From contig NW_019173933.1 of the NCBI RefSeq assembly GCF_001642475.1, positions 682,001 through 746,000 of the forward strand: DNA of 64,000 nt. Reading direction: 5' to 3'. Below the pieces are notes generated by a model. The model saw only the letters and a list, made by a program, of their open reading frames with translations. It was not told where the DNA came from and searched no databases. This stretch comes from Fonsecaea monophora. Taxonomy: Eukaryota; Ascomycota; Eurotiomycetes; Chaetothyriales; Herpotrichiellaceae. Below, one piece after another: positions 11,101 to 21,022 of the stretch (positions are counted from its first letter, which is position 1; each line of letters opens with the position of its first letter). A program made the translations under genes and the position numbers.

Positions 11101-12081
11101 GCCGCTGTGATCCTGTCGCTGCGCTTGTCGCTGCGCTTGTCGCTGCGCCTAGCTCTGCGGCCGAGTTTGTCGCTGGCTCTGTTTTCCACGGCGGTTCTGT
11201 CTCTGCGCTTGTCGACACGTCTAGCTCTGCGGCCGAGTTTGTCGCTGGCTCTGGTTCCCACGCCCGTTCTGTCTCCGCGCTTGCACCTGCAGTTGGCTCT
11301 GCTGCGGGCTCAAATGCCTGAACTGAATCTGTTTTAGGACCTAGATCAAGTGCAGATTCTGCCCTTAGGTCTGATTCTGATTCTGAGTCTGAGTCTGACC
11401 CCAGCTCAAACTCTCCGTCCGACCCTGCGTCTGACCTTGCCTCGGACACCGGCGCTGGGTTCGAAAGAGACTGAGGGACACTGTCCTCCCGCGTTGACTC
11501 GGATGCTGGTAGGATTGACGGAGTCGAAGGCGTATCACGCGCACTGATTTGGCTCTGTAACCGAGTCACACGTCGTTGACCAATTTGACTGTTGTCCTCT
11601 TGCACTCGACGGCTTGCGCGGCGTTTGCTCGCTGCAGTCTTCCTACTCGTTCCTTCTTCTGGGTGTTCCGTATTGCTCTTGCTCTCTCGGGCGTGTTCGC
11701 TCCTTGCCTTCCTGATAGCCCAATAGTCCGCGATAACCTCTTCTGAAAGGGCGTCGGCTTGCACCTGTGAACCCAATTAGAGTGACTCGGCAAAAGATGC
11801 TGCATTTCACATACCCACTCTGGCGCGAAGGCCTCGTTGGTCTCAGGATGATCTGTCCACTGCACCTTGAATTCAAAAGTGTTCTTCTTGCGACCCCGAC
11901 GGTGGTTCAACACCGTCTCGATAGGCCAACTACCCTCGCCTGCTTGCTCGAACCTCGGGTACTTGGCCCGCAGGCGTTCGCACTCTCCGGGTGAGGGATC
12001 TCGTTTGGTGTACTTGGGCTGCTTTTGGCGCTTGGGGGGTCTGGCGTCTGCTGTGCTGGAGGTGCGGGCACGCTTCTTCAT
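8174..12081 (-). CDS. Chromodomain + HDA2/3-domain + coiled-coil protein (HDA complex type)
   Basis: Exons 12081-11815 and 11764-8174 (phase 0, donor GTATGT, acceptor TTCACAG) encode 1285 residues. A chromodomain spans about residues 45-105 (SWPIETVLNHRRGRKKNTFE, VQWTDHP, EAFAPEWV, then DYWAIRKA after the 50-nt intron). Residues 110-500 are low-complexity and acidic. The HDA2-3 domain follows at about 555-780 (SKFSFLGHLVDIMKNIG, SIIIMAREGPVQDLIEDYL, VAIYSRPILMIAFDASFD). The C-terminus has a long coiled coil at about 930-1215. HDA2/HDA3 domains resemble the helicase-like subunits of the class II histone deacetylase complex. A chromodomain would tether such a complex to methylated H3K9 chromatin, so a heterochromatin-silencing role in the nucleus is inferred. 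A 72-bp duplication inside the gene gives a 24-residue protein repeat. Confidence 0.85.
11114..11288. repeat. In-frame tandem repeats inside the chromodomain/HDA2-3 gene
   Basis: A 72-bp unit starting CTAGCTCTGCGGCCGAGTTT occurs at 11149 and again at 11221, giving two 24-residue copies (EPATNSAAEL core). Immediately before it lies a 12-bp unit, about three copies (TGTCGCTGCGCT), encoding (SAAT)n. Both keep frame, as expected of a disordered linker expanding by slippage. Confidence 0.85.
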
Positions 12082-12385
12082 TATACTCAGTGGGCGTGAA
12101 AGAAATTTGGACAAAATGGGATCATGATCAGTCCAACGATCATCATGAGCTGGAAGAGACGGCGGAACCAATGCGCAATGGGGAAATGCGTTGTGTTTGA
12201 GTACAAGTACACGACTTAGACTGGAAGGTTGTTTATGGATGGTTTGAGAGATGCAACCACTGGAGGCCGGCGACTGCGGTTGGCAGCCACGGTGTGGCGG
12301 TATAGGCAACTTAGCCGAGCCCATGCAGCATCACGGCGAAGAAATTGCAAGAGATGGTCCAAGTTCGAGCACATTTCCCCCTCAT
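12082..12385. other. Spacer between the FMO gene and the chromodomain gene
   Basis: About 300 bp upstream of the chromodomain gene (minus) and downstream of nothing else on the plus strand; the FMO gene ends at 12386. Presumably the chromodomain gene's promoter. No motif stands out. Confidence 0.35.
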
Positions 12386-13939
12386 TCAACAATCAGCTTG
12401 TTCAAACATGTCCAAGTCTCTATCCTCAGCCTGCTCTCGCCATTTCACGAAATCAAACCCCAGCTCCTCTATTGTCCTCACATGGACTCGAGCCTCGCCC
12501 TTCTCAGTATATGCGGCCTTGATGTCAGGAAATCGAGACCTCATCCAGACTTGTCTCTGATCCCACCGTGTGCCCAGCTTCCCTGCGCCGTCATTCTGCA
12601 GTCCGTTCTTCTTTCTCGCTTGCAGGGCCCACGCATAGAGCTCGTTGATCTGCTTCGCATCTTCGGGAAACTTCTTGACATGGAAGTACTTGCCATCACC
12701 TTTCTTGTGAACTGTTTCGTGCTCCCAGTCTCGCATCTTGGCTGGTGATGGCAAGTCAAGTCGACCACTCCACACCCGAGCCACCACGGCAGCCTGATTC
12801 TGGGAGAGCGGGAAAGGAATAACCTTTAGATTGATTACGGGAAATGCCAGCGTTGGATGGTCGATGCTGAACAAGTGCTGATATGTGCCTCTTGCGCGGA
12901 AGCCGTCTGTGACCAGTGGAGGCAGCACACTGGATAGAAACGGGTATGAATAGAAGTATCCGGTCGCAAACACAACAGCATCGACATCCTTCTCAATGCG
13001 GCCACTCTTGAACCGCACCGCTTTGGAGGTGTCGTGGTCAGGGGGGAGAAACTTGACGATTTCATCAACGTCTTCCCTGTACCCCCCTCCAGGCAATACC
13101 CCGAACGCGGACACTGATCTTGATGAAAGCAAGACAGGTTTCTGACAGTACTTCCCTATTTGTGCGGCGATATCCAAACCTGAAGCGGAGTTTCCGACTA
13201 CAATGACTTTTTGATCCCTGAAAACTTGGGGTCTCCGATAAGCTTTAGAGTGAATGATGGCCTCAGGGTACGCCGCATTCCATTCCGCAACACCTTTGAT
13301 GACTGGAACATATGGGACGGTATAGTGTCCGTTGGCCACCACCACCGCGTCGTACACAGTTTGAGAAGCCTCTTTCGTGAGGAGATTCTGGGCCGTCAAA
13401 TGCCATCTTTCACGCTCGTTACCGTGGTCTTTGACGGGCCGCACATCTATGACCGCTGTATTGAACCGAATCAACTCTCTGACTTCGTCCGCGTAGTGGT
13501 CCAGGTACCTCAACACAGCCTGATGACTCGGGAACAGGGGTTCTTCCTCTGGAAACGGCATGTCGGAGAACGCCATGAGGTGTTTGGGTATATTTGTTTC
13601 GAGGTAGTCGTACAGCGGCGACTCAAACTCTAGCGAGTTTCCGGTGTCGTCCACGCCATTCTCATTCTCATTCTCATTTTCATCTTGTGTTCTCGGTATT
13701 AACACCCGCTGCCCATAGAGCGGATCCGTCTGTGGTATGGGAATCCGCTTCGACCGGTCTGGCAACGAGAGATTCCAGATCCCTCCAACCCGTCCGCGCT
13801 GCTCGTAGATGTCAATTGTCGCAAACGCGTTTTCGGCAACCAAGTACTTTGCGCACGACACGCCCACGGGACCGGCTCCTATGATGGCGATGCGCGATAT
13901 CGGTGGTATTGCAGAGCTCGTATCGCCGGCATCGCCCAT
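12386..13939 (-). CDS. Flavin-containing monooxygenase (FMO-like, FAD/NADPH)
   Basis: Single exon, 517 residues from the ATG at 13939. The FAD-binding Rossmann motif is at residues 17-30 (IAIIGAGPVGVSCA, with G21, G23, G26), followed by an acidic strand end (IDIYEQRGRVGGIWN). The FMO family signature region reads DAVVVANGHYTVPYVP (about residue 205), and the NADPH-binding motif is VIVVGNSASGLDIAAQIG (about 245). The later ATG motif (AVVFATGYFYSYPFL) is also present. Such enzymes use NADPH and O2 to oxygenate soft nucleophiles (thiols, amines) in the cytosol or ER; yeast FMO1 makes oxidised glutathione. The substrate cannot be read from the sequence. There is no membrane anchor. A (EN)n run near residue 90 reflects an ATTCTC hexamer repeat. 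It is divergent from the KANL3-like gene, 720 bp away. Confidence 0.85.
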   Translation of the reverse strand: MGDAGDTSSAIPPISRIAIIGAGPVGVSCAKYLVAENAFATIDIYEQRGRVGGIWNLSLPDRSKRIPIPQTDPLYGQRVLIPRTQDENENENENGVDDTGNSLEFESPLYDYLETNIPKHLMAFSDMPFPEEEPLFPSHQAVLRYLDHYADEVRELIRFNTAVIDVRPVKDHGNERERWHLTAQNLLTKEASQTVYDAVVVANGHYTVPYVPVIKGVAEWNAAYPEAIIHSKAYRRPQVFRDQKVIVVGNSASGLDIAAQIGKYCQKPVLLSSRSVSAFGVLPGGGYREDVDEIVKFLPPDHDTSKAVRFKSGRIEKDVDAVVFATGYFYSYPFLSSVLPPLVTDGFRARGTYQHLFSIDHPTLAFPVINLKVIPFPLSQNQAAVVARVWSGRLDLPSPAKMRDWEHETVHKKGDGKYFHVKKFPEDAKQINELYAWALQARKKNGLQNDGAGKLGTRWDQRQVWMRSRFPDIKAAYTEKGEARVHVRTIEELGFDFVKWREQAEDRDLDMFEQADC

Positions 13940-14659
13940 TGTTTATTGGAGACCAGTTGCGATATGTATACCTTGTACCGACTACACGTACTAATATTGT
14001 GTTTGTCGCTTCTTGAAGTAAAGTAACACAATACAACGCAAAACGCTAGCGTCGTGGTTGTGGACTGGATACCACTGACTATTAGCCGATGAGACAAAGC
14101 ACCAGCTAAAAAAAAAAAGAAGTTACTTGTTCTTGATAGAGTACATAATGTAGGGTGATAGTGCTCAATGAGATCTGCGGGAGTTTACGGCCGGTCGATC
14201 TCGGATGTTCGAGGCTCGCTAAGTGGCAAATGAACATGTACATATGTGATTGGCTAAGCAGATACCTATGTACTGTACGAGTGAGCGTATCAAACCATCC
14301 ATGGACGACGGATACTAAAATTCTATACCCTGTACATACCAGGCAGACATTGTGTCATGGATTCTGGGAATTGGGAAGCGGGGGAAATAATAGTCGTACC
14401 TGAACCCGAATACGAGACATACACGAGACAATGACGAGAAGCTTTAAGTTTGATTTCACCGTCATTCAACCCCCAATGGGCTTTTACCCTCTTCCTTCCC
14501 ACATTACTCGATAGCGTACTCTTCCTCAGCACGACGCCAAAAAGAGAGACTGATTCTGACTGCGTGATATTAAATCTACCCCACCACTCAACCAATGACT
14601 AAGACAGGGAGGGGCAGGCCAGCGCATTTCTACGCCTCTAAAAACAAAGAGTCCGAAAA
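13940..14659. promoter_or_regulatory. Divergent promoter region, FMO-like / KANL3-like genes
   Basis: 720 bp between opposite starts. A CCAAT box lies at 14592-14596, 64 bp upstream of the plus-strand start, and an A11-type tract near 14107-14118. The promoter role is inferred from orientation. Confidence 0.45.
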
Positions 14660-15964
14660 ATGGCCCCTCGAACGAGGCAAGGAGCCAGGTCGTCCGCTGC
14701 AACTATAGCTACAGCTACAGATAAAGGCACGAAGGCGAAGGCGAAGGCGAAATCCAAATCAGCGGTGGAAAAGGAGTCCTCGCACCTAGAGGAAACGGTG
14801 AAGGGTGAGGCTCGTCCTGACGAGGCTCTGGGCGACGAACCAGATCCTACAAAGACCAAGGACAAGTCCAAGAGCACTACGAATACAAAAACCACTCCTG
14901 CCAACACCACCAACAGCACTCTCCCTCCGACACGCAGTCTCGTCTTCCCCACTCATAAATTTACAGAATTCACAATCTCCACCCCCAGTTCAACCGCCAA
15001 ATCGGCGAAATCGCCATCGACATCGACCAAGACCATCCCCTGTCAGCGCAGCCATGCAGCGCCTCACCCGACATCACTAATCTTCACGCACGGCGCGGGA
15101 GGCGATCTCTCTGCGGCAGCTATGGTGAATTTCTCCCGCGGCTTCGCGGGCACGGGCTCGGCGGTGGTCATGTTTCAGGGGAGCATGAACGTCAAGGCCC
15201 GGGCGGGGCTGTTTGGAGTGGTTAAAGAATATGAGATTGAGCATGGGTCAATCATTCCGGCTGATCAAGATAAGGGCAGTCCCCAGGGAAAAAGCAGTGT
15301 AAATGTGTCAGGGAAGAAGAGAAAGGTCACTGCGGTCAGCACTAGCACTTCCACTTACTCCAGCTCCCCTCCCACCCCAGTGGCCTATGGCGGACGAAGC
15401 ATGGGTGCCCGTGCGGCTGTGATTGCATCACACACAGACCACGGCATCAAAACGCTCCTGCTAGCCTCATACCCTCTCGTCAGCCCTAGCGGGGCCATGC
15501 GCGACCAAATCCTCCTCGACATCCACGCGGACGTCGACGTGCTGTTCATCTCCGGCGATCACGACACCATGTGTCCACTCGACACCCTACAAAGCGTCCG
15601 GGCGAAGATGAAGGCCCGCACGTGGCGAGTTGTGGTCGACGGCGCGGATCACGGCATGAACGTCCGTGGAGGGAAGAAGCTCAAGGAAGGGACGGAGAGG
15701 GTGGGCGAGGAGTGTGGTCGGATCGCTGCAGAGTGGTTGAGGGAGAGGGACCTGGATAGGCGCGAGATGACGGTGTCTTGGGATGGTGAGACGGGGGTGG
15801 TCCGCGGGACGGTATGGGTAGGGGGGCGGCAGACTGGGTCGACACAAGAGCAGGGTGGGACATCGAAACGAGCGAATAACAAGGACGATAGTAGTTCTGG
15901 AGACGACGAAAAAGTTGACGAGGCTGAGAGGGTCGGGGTGAAGCGGAAGAGGACCAAGAAGTGA
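14660..15964 (+). CDS. KANL3/TEX30-like alpha/beta hydrolase
   Basis: Single exon, 434 residues from the ATG at 14660. The first 95 residues are basic and disordered (AKAKAKSKS, Thr/Asn-rich). The hydrolase core follows: oxyanion-type strand SLIFTHGAGGDLSAAAMV (about 134-151), nucleophile elbow GGRSMGARAA with Ser at about 246, strand TLLLASYPLVSPSG, acid region FISGDHDTMCP (about 297) and histidine motif GADHGM (about 328). All three putative triad residues appear present. This layout is that of the KANL3/Tex30 alpha/beta-hydrolase family, whose human members include a subunit of the NSL acetyltransferase complex and an uncharacterised enzyme. The fungal protein's substrate is unknown. The lysine-rich ends (KRKRTKK at the C-terminus) suggest nuclear location, which is inference. 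An insertion of about 50 residues before the elbow lengthens the protein. Confidence 0.78.
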   Translation: MAPRTRQGARSSAATIATATDKGTKAKAKAKSKSAVEKESSHLEETVKGEARPDEALGDEPDPTKTKDKSKSTTNTKTTPANTTNSTLPPTRSLVFPTHKFTEFTISTPSSTAKSAKSPSTSTKTIPCQRSHAAPHPTSLIFTHGAGGDLSAAAMVNFSRGFAGTGSAVVMFQGSMNVKARAGLFGVVKEYEIEHGSIIPADQDKGSPQGKSSVNVSGKKRKVTAVSTSTSTYSSSPPTPVAYGGRSMGARAAVIASHTDHGIKTLLLASYPLVSPSGAMRDQILLDIHADVDVLFISGDHDTMCPLDTLQSVRAKMKARTWRVVVDGADHGMNVRGGKKLKEGTERVGEECGRIAAEWLRERDLDRREMTVSWDGETGVVRGTVWVGGRQTGSTQEQGGTSKRANNKDDSSSGDDEKVDEAERVGVKRKRTKK

Positions 15965-16453
15965 GAAAAGCTTCTTGGATGAAAAATGAAAGCGATTCGA
16001 AACAAAAAGTCCTGAGCATCGCAGCAAAGAGCACTCGGGTGGTCACTTGCCCAGCGGATCAGGATGGCTTGCACCGATACCTGCTATATTTTCCTGGAAA
16101 AGCCGCTGTGAAACTTTCACGGAAAGTGAGCTCAAACAGAGCAGCAAAGTCATGGAGATTTGTAAGAAATAATGCATCTCTCCCTAGGCGCGCAGGGTCG
16201 GATCCGGTGTAGGTGTTAAAATGATAGGATATTCTGCACGAGCGGCGCTTCATGAGTAAACAAGTAAAGTCTTCGAAATCCGCAGCAGGCAGTTGCCGTA
16301 GCGCTTGGAAATTTCTGGGAGATATCCATCATACTTTCCAGTCAATGCCTATCGCTGCGTCTAAAGTACAATTCAAAAGTTCAGGTCGCGTTATTCGTGC
16401 AATGGAAGACACCCTCCTTATCCACAAGTAGGAAGGTTGCCCAAGCTATCTAT
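15965..16453. other. Convergent 3' spacer, no gene seen
   Basis: About 0.5 kb between the stops of the KANL3-like (plus) and Mid2-like (minus) genes. It probably holds both 3' UTRs. Nothing else is visible. Confidence 0.4.
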
Positions 16454-17409
16454 TCACTTCCCCGTTCTCAACCGGATCGGATCAGATTGAGACACCGACT
16501 GATACTGGGTGTGGCGCTTATGGCGGATGAAGAGGATGCTGGCGACGGTCACGGCAGCCATGGTCGCGATGCTTCCTATCGCCAGTCCGCCAAACAGCGC
16601 TGGGCCGATGCTCTCCGAGGCGGGTTGACGGGGAGTCGCGGGGAAACTAGGGGTGAAACGTGTTGCGGTAGAGGTCCTTCCCGTTGCTGAAGCAGCGGGT
16701 GGAGCTGCAGAAGATGTAGCCATAATGGTTGACCCCGTCTCGACGACCGTGATGGAGATACTCGCTCGGAGCACCGTCATGATATAGTTCTTCTTTGTGG
16801 TGCATATCCACGCTGTCGACCCGCCTTCCAGCAGGAGCTGTCCGCAGTATGGAGCCCGGCTCGAGCTATAGAAACTATCAGTCAAGCGCAGATGATGGGC
16901 TGAGCTTGGGGGTTTAGAGGCTTTACCAGTCCAAAGTATTTGGTGGCTCCTCGGTCGTCGTGCAGGATGATATGTCAGAGTCGCAGGTTTCAGAGCTTGT
17001 GTAGTCCCGACAAGTTGTCGCTATATTGGTGCAGTTGTATGGCAAGCAGCATCCCACGAAAGAATTCAATCGCGCACAGGTGCGTGAGCTCTGACAAGTA
17101 AGTGGTATATCTACCGGTCTCTCGAGTCAGTACTGTAACGAATCACGAGAAACAAATACTCCCATGTATCTGTGAAATGGCACTTCAGTTGAACTTACCA
17201 TAATCTCCAGAGAGGAACCCACAAGTATCTTTTGGAGCTGGTGCAGAGGTCGTCGCCCGAGGTTGCAGCGATGTCTGATAAACGTACTCTGCATCGTAGG
17301 GCGGCAGTCCTACTCCGTCGCCGCATACAAACTGTGGCAGTAATACCACAAGGAACGCATAGAACAGTAACAGCGAAGTCTGCAATTGACTGCTACCGAC
17401 GAAGGACAT
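16454..17409 (-). CDS. Cys-rich type I membrane protein, Mid2/WSC-like cell-surface sensor
   Basis: Three exons on the minus strand, 17409-17199, 17110-16927 and 16865-16454 (phases 1 and 2; an alternative acceptor at 16875 adds three residues), about 268 residues. A signal peptide is at 1-30 (LLLFYAFLVVLLPQFVCG). The extracellular Cys-rich part contains CGFLSGDYDIPLTCQSSRTC, VGCCLPYNCTN, CRDYTSSETCD and PYCGQLL. A Ser/Thr/Ala/Pro stalk and one transmembrane helix (ALFGGLAIGSIATMAAVTVA, then SILFIRHKRH) follow, with a short cytoplasmic tail. Exon joining restores the cysteine pattern, which supports the model. Fungal proteins of this layout sit in the plasma membrane with an O-mannosylated stalk in the wall, and some are cell-wall-stress sensors. 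This particular one is of unknown function. Confidence 0.7.
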
Positions 17410-18048
17410 TTCTGTGTCCACCAATAGAGACTTTGTTGCGCTATCTGTGAGTTGCAAAGATGTATGTCGACAAAAGGAGTCAAACGAACATATCCCAATT
17501 TAGAAAGTCGCGATGAGAAATGCACTTGGCTTTCAGATAGCAGATTCTCATGAGCCCCACGAGACTTAGGAACGAGCCTCTTCTGCATGGTCTCGCCGCG
17601 TCGTCGACGATCAAACATGTTGGTTGGTCGTGAAGCGAACGAGGCTCGGCAGCTGAAAGAAAGCCGGGCCAGACCCGAGGTTTCCTATTGGGATTCCAAG
17701 ACCAAAATACGCGAAATGTATCTTGGCCCTGCACAACTTGACCCCAGCCTTCCTGTTCTATTCATGAGCCGATCTGCTTGGCGTGCGCGGCAGACGCAAC
17801 ACCAGCTGGGCTAGAACTTCATGTTCGTGGTAGAAGCGAGAAACCGGCGCCTTGGGGTGGCGCTCCTCGTGTCCGGTCCACCACGGTACGTGCTACAGGA
17901 GGCCCAAGGCAGATTAGTGTCCCTCTGCTGTCTTGTCTCTGTTTGTCGTCTTGGGAAAACCAAGAGGCTCGTTGCCGACAAAGCAGACCTCTAAAGGTTT
18001 GGGATCATTTTTTCCCTCGTAGCTCTTCCAGGCCAGCGACAGACGCCC
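17410..18048. promoter_or_regulatory. Divergent promoter region, Mid2-like / large membrane protein
   Basis: 639 bp between opposite start codons; presumed promoters of both genes. No specific motif is called. Confidence 0.35.
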
Positions 18049-20343
18049 ATGGCCGCTAAACATGGCTCCTCTGATCTCTTTGAGCTGTCAACGCCGTCGT
18101 ACTATTCTTCAAGAGACCCGTTATGGGCTGGGACCTCGCTGGACAGACCGCTGGACACAGTGACTGCGCGGCGGCAGGAACCAGGGAAAGTCCTCGATAT
18201 CGGTCGCTATGGCTTCAGCGTGCTGTCACTCGGCACCCTTGTCATCAGCGGTGCAGTTGGATTCCTCTGGTTCCTGTGGAAGGCTGACGACCGCAACCAT
18301 TTCTGGCGATGGATCGTTGCTGGAGGACACATTGCTCAGGCTATCGCCTTGACAGCACTGGTCATTCGATTTGCAGTCTTTGCGCAGGCAGCGCTATGTA
18401 CATCGATGCTGGCAAGCCTGGCACTGCAAAAATTCCAGGTTACACTGCCCAACTCTGTACCAATGACTCTTTTGCAGCACCAGAACAATGGTCCTCACCA
18501 ACTTGTCGTCAATCTTCTTGGGTCGTGGAAGAAAGGCAAGGCTGGCGTCCTGGGATTGCTGGCGGTAATTCTCATGTTAACGACAACGGTTGTCCAATTC
18601 ACCTCGACGATTCTGCTCTCCGACCTACAAATCAGCCCCATATCGGACGTGGTTCGCGCGTTGTCAATTCCGGCAACCATAAATTGGGACGCTGGGATCT
18701 CTTCCCAAGCGACTTGGTCTGGTGACGGGTATATGCTTCTAGCCCCAAGTCAATATCCTGCCTTTGCCGAATACTCGCAAACCGAGAGTCATCGGGAAAC
18801 GGTTGATGGTGTCCACGACACAGGGACTGTGATGCGGGCTTTCATGCCAGTAACCCAGAAGAGTTCGCGGGAAATGCTTCGAAGTTACAAGGGGATCGCC
18901 ACCACTTTGGACTCCCGGGTTGTCTGTGCGCGGCCTACCATCAAGCGTGCATCCCTCGATATCGGCAACGTCGACGAGTGTGCAGGCCCCAGACTCAGCG
19001 GGGACGTCTCAACCGACCTAAGCTCGGTTCCACGGTTTCGCTATCACGAAGACGACAAAGTTACAGAGACCTTCAACTGTGGTACTGCCGTCCCCAACGC
19101 GCAGCGGCCCTCGGAGTGGTCCTTGATGAGCTGTCCCGTAACTCAAACAGCCGGCATCATTTCAGCCATGGACAGTATTGACGAGGTACTCGATCCGAAC
19201 AGTGGCACGCGATACGGAATGAATACATACATGTTGTACGGTGTAGGTCAAGCCTACCTCCTCGTCAATACCACAGGCAGTTGGGGCCGGTGGCTCAACT
19301 ACTGTAAGCGACGGAAGATCTTCGACGACGGTGGCGGGCCGACCGTGTCAAATCTCACTTTGGCCTCTGAGCAGGATTACATCAAGAAGGGCGAGTGGCT
19401 TGACATTCCCACCAATGACCCCGAGATTACCTTTTCGCTTTCTCTTTGCTACAGCGCCTTCAACGTGGTAGACCGTGATATCAGCGCCGACGGTTTGCGG
19501 AATCGCACCGAGCCGAACATGGAATGGGACTATGACAACCGCACGTTTAGTACAGATGGAATTCGTCGGCAATTGGGCACCCTCAGACTTAACAGTAGCA
19601 GCGGCCTGTCCTCGCCCAATGATACTCTGGCAGAGCGAGGGATTCTGGCTCTCGCACCGTTTACATCGGATGCTTCAGCTGATAGTTGGGTTTCGAATTC
19701 CACAACGCGACGCCGATCGCGCACGGGGCAAGCAATTCTGCTCAATGCGAATCTGGGGTGGAAGAATACGGCACTCACATTCTGCTTGGACTGTCAGCCC
19801 TCGCTCGAGAACTCTTCGTCAATCTCCGCCGCGGGAGCTGATGGAGCAAAGGGGCCGTCTTCGCTGCACCCACACCACCTGAGTCTCATGACCACCACTC
19901 TCAAAGCCACAGGACATCCCGCCTATGCCTTGCAGAGTGTGTTCACCAACCTGTTCTCCATGTCGTATTATGATCTTGCCCTGAAATTCGACGAGCGGGA
20001 GGATGTTCAGTCCAGTAGTTTCGTGTTGGCGCTGAGGCCAATGACGTGGAAAGCGTTTGCGAGTGTACTGGTGCTGCTGATCGTCCACCTTGCCCTGATC
20101 AGCGTTGTGGTCATCCTGTTCGCGAGTCAAGGGGAAGGTGTGATAGGCGGCGGCTGGGCGAGTGTCAATCAACTGCGCAGCCAATCGTTGAACAGGTGGA
20201 TTGATGGCCACGCAGCGGGGAAGAGAGATAGATGGGTCGGAAAGGAGATGAAGCGCCGCGGAGAAAGAGAGAAATGGGTTGGCGTTGGAGGGAGTGGTCG
20301 CATTGAGGTTCGAGAGGTCAAGACGACAGGGGTTGATCTGTAA
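18049..20343 (+). CDS. Large four-span fungal membrane protein of unknown function
   Basis: Single exon, 764 residues. Three hydrophobic helices are near the N-terminus (FSVLSLGTLVISGAVGFLWF at about 56-77, IVAGGHIAQAIALTALVIRF at about 90-110, GVLGLLAVILMLTTTVVQFT at about 165-185). A polar domain of about 470 residues follows, with several N-x-S/T sites and cysteines (for example NCGTAVPN, FCLDCQPSL), then one helix near the C-terminus (VLVLLIVHLALISVVVILFA at about 670-690) and a basic tail. The topology fits a cell-surface or vacuolar protein with a large lumenal/extracellular loop. I recall proteins of this general layout as common in filamentous ascomycetes without assigned function, and I recognise no catalytic motif. 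No frame break. It sits 88 bp from the kinase-like remnant on the other strand (tail to tail). Confidence 0.75.
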   Translation: MAAKHGSSDLFELSTPSYYSSRDPLWAGTSLDRPLDTVTARRQEPGKVLDIGRYGFSVLSLGTLVISGAVGFLWFLWKADDRNHFWRWIVAGGHIAQAIALTALVIRFAVFAQAALCTSMLASLALQKFQVTLPNSVPMTLLQHQNNGPHQLVVNLLGSWKKGKAGVLGLLAVILMLTTTVVQFTSTILLSDLQISPISDVVRALSIPATINWDAGISSQATWSGDGYMLLAPSQYPAFAEYSQTESHRETVDGVHDTGTVMRAFMPVTQKSSREMLRSYKGIATTLDSRVVCARPTIKRASLDIGNVDECAGPRLSGDVSTDLSSVPRFRYHEDDKVTETFNCGTAVPNAQRPSEWSLMSCPVTQTAGIISAMDSIDEVLDPNSGTRYGMNTYMLYGVGQAYLLVNTTGSWGRWLNYCKRRKIFDDGGGPTVSNLTLASEQDYIKKGEWLDIPTNDPEITFSLSLCYSAFNVVDRDISADGLRNRTEPNMEWDYDNRTFSTDGIRRQLGTLRLNSSSGLSSPNDTLAERGILALAPFTSDASADSWVSNSTTRRRSRTGQAILLNANLGWKNTALTFCLDCQPSLENSSSISAAGADGAKGPSSLHPHHLSLMTTTLKATGHPAYALQSVFTNLFSMSYYDLALKFDEREDVQSSSFVLALRPMTWKAFASVLVLLIVHLALISVVVILFASQGEGVIGGGWASVNQLRSQSLNRWIDGHAAGKRDRWVGKEMKRRGEREKWVGVGGSGRIEVREVKTTGVDL

Positions 20344-20431
20344 CAGAATAAGTAATTGCGTGTTTTGACGACGATAATGAAGTTAGCTGTACAAAATAGG
20401 CCACACTTATAGAAGCAGGAAATCGATCTCC

Positions 20432-21022
20432 CTACAAAAACAGGTGGGAACCAGCAGGTGGGGTGGGATCCTTTGGCGAGTCTCGCCAACGATTAGCTTC
20501 ATCCCCGTGCCCGTTGAAAGTACCCAAGGCCCACTTCGTAAACTTGAGATCCAGTACGGGGTACATGTCTCCAATAGGACGGCCACGAAGTTTCTCCATG
20601 ATCAGAGAATCGGCCTCTACAGGATTTTGAGCGTCTGTCGAGTAGTACAAGATTTTGGGAGCTGGCACGCCGGCAGCATGAACTAAATCCAGAGTCGCGA
20701 CTTCGCTGGCTATTGCAAGTCGACATGGTTTCGTCGAAGGGTAGGGAAGGCGTGCGAGTACTTCGAAGCCATCTTTCATGGTGATTTGGAACACTCGATT
20801 GAAGCCACCCTGCGCAAGCTTAGACAATTCCTTGACAGCGGACGCTGGCCGGCGCAGGCACTTGTCAGCCACTTTCTTGAGTTTACAAACATTGAAAAAG
20901 AGCCTTTCGCTTACAGTACGAGATTTCCCGATGAGACACTGGCTTCCATGATGAGATCCAATGCGCTTCAGCGCTGCAGGACGTCGCCCATCATCTTTGT
21001 CCCGTCTAGAAACTCTCCCAGA
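20432..21022 (-). pseudogene. Truncated aminoglycoside-phosphotransferase (AIM9-like) remnant
   Basis: The minus-strand frame (open from 21022 to the stop at 20432) contains the N-lobe of an APH/AIM9-like kinase: SERLFFNVCKLKKVADKC, LSKLAQGGFNRVF (Gly-rich loop), MKDGFEVLARLPYP (with the strand that normally ends in the ATP-contacting residue), ASEVATLDLVHAAGVPAPKI and DSLIMEKLRGRPIGDM (hinge). No in-frame ATG lies upstream of the homology. After the hinge the sequence becomes unrelated, and it stops about 40 residues later. The catalytic HGDxxxxN and DxD segments and some 300 further residues typical of the family are missing. Both ends lost suggests a decayed gene. A missed 5' exon could explain the start but not the absent C-lobe, because no matching sequence follows before 20343. 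Confidence 0.65.

Noticed and set aside
10584..11321. 245-codon plus-strand frame antisense to the HDA2/3-type gene
   Set aside because: The composition is a by-product of the Ser/Ala/Glu repeat region on the minus strand. There is no domain, and the repeat explains its open length.
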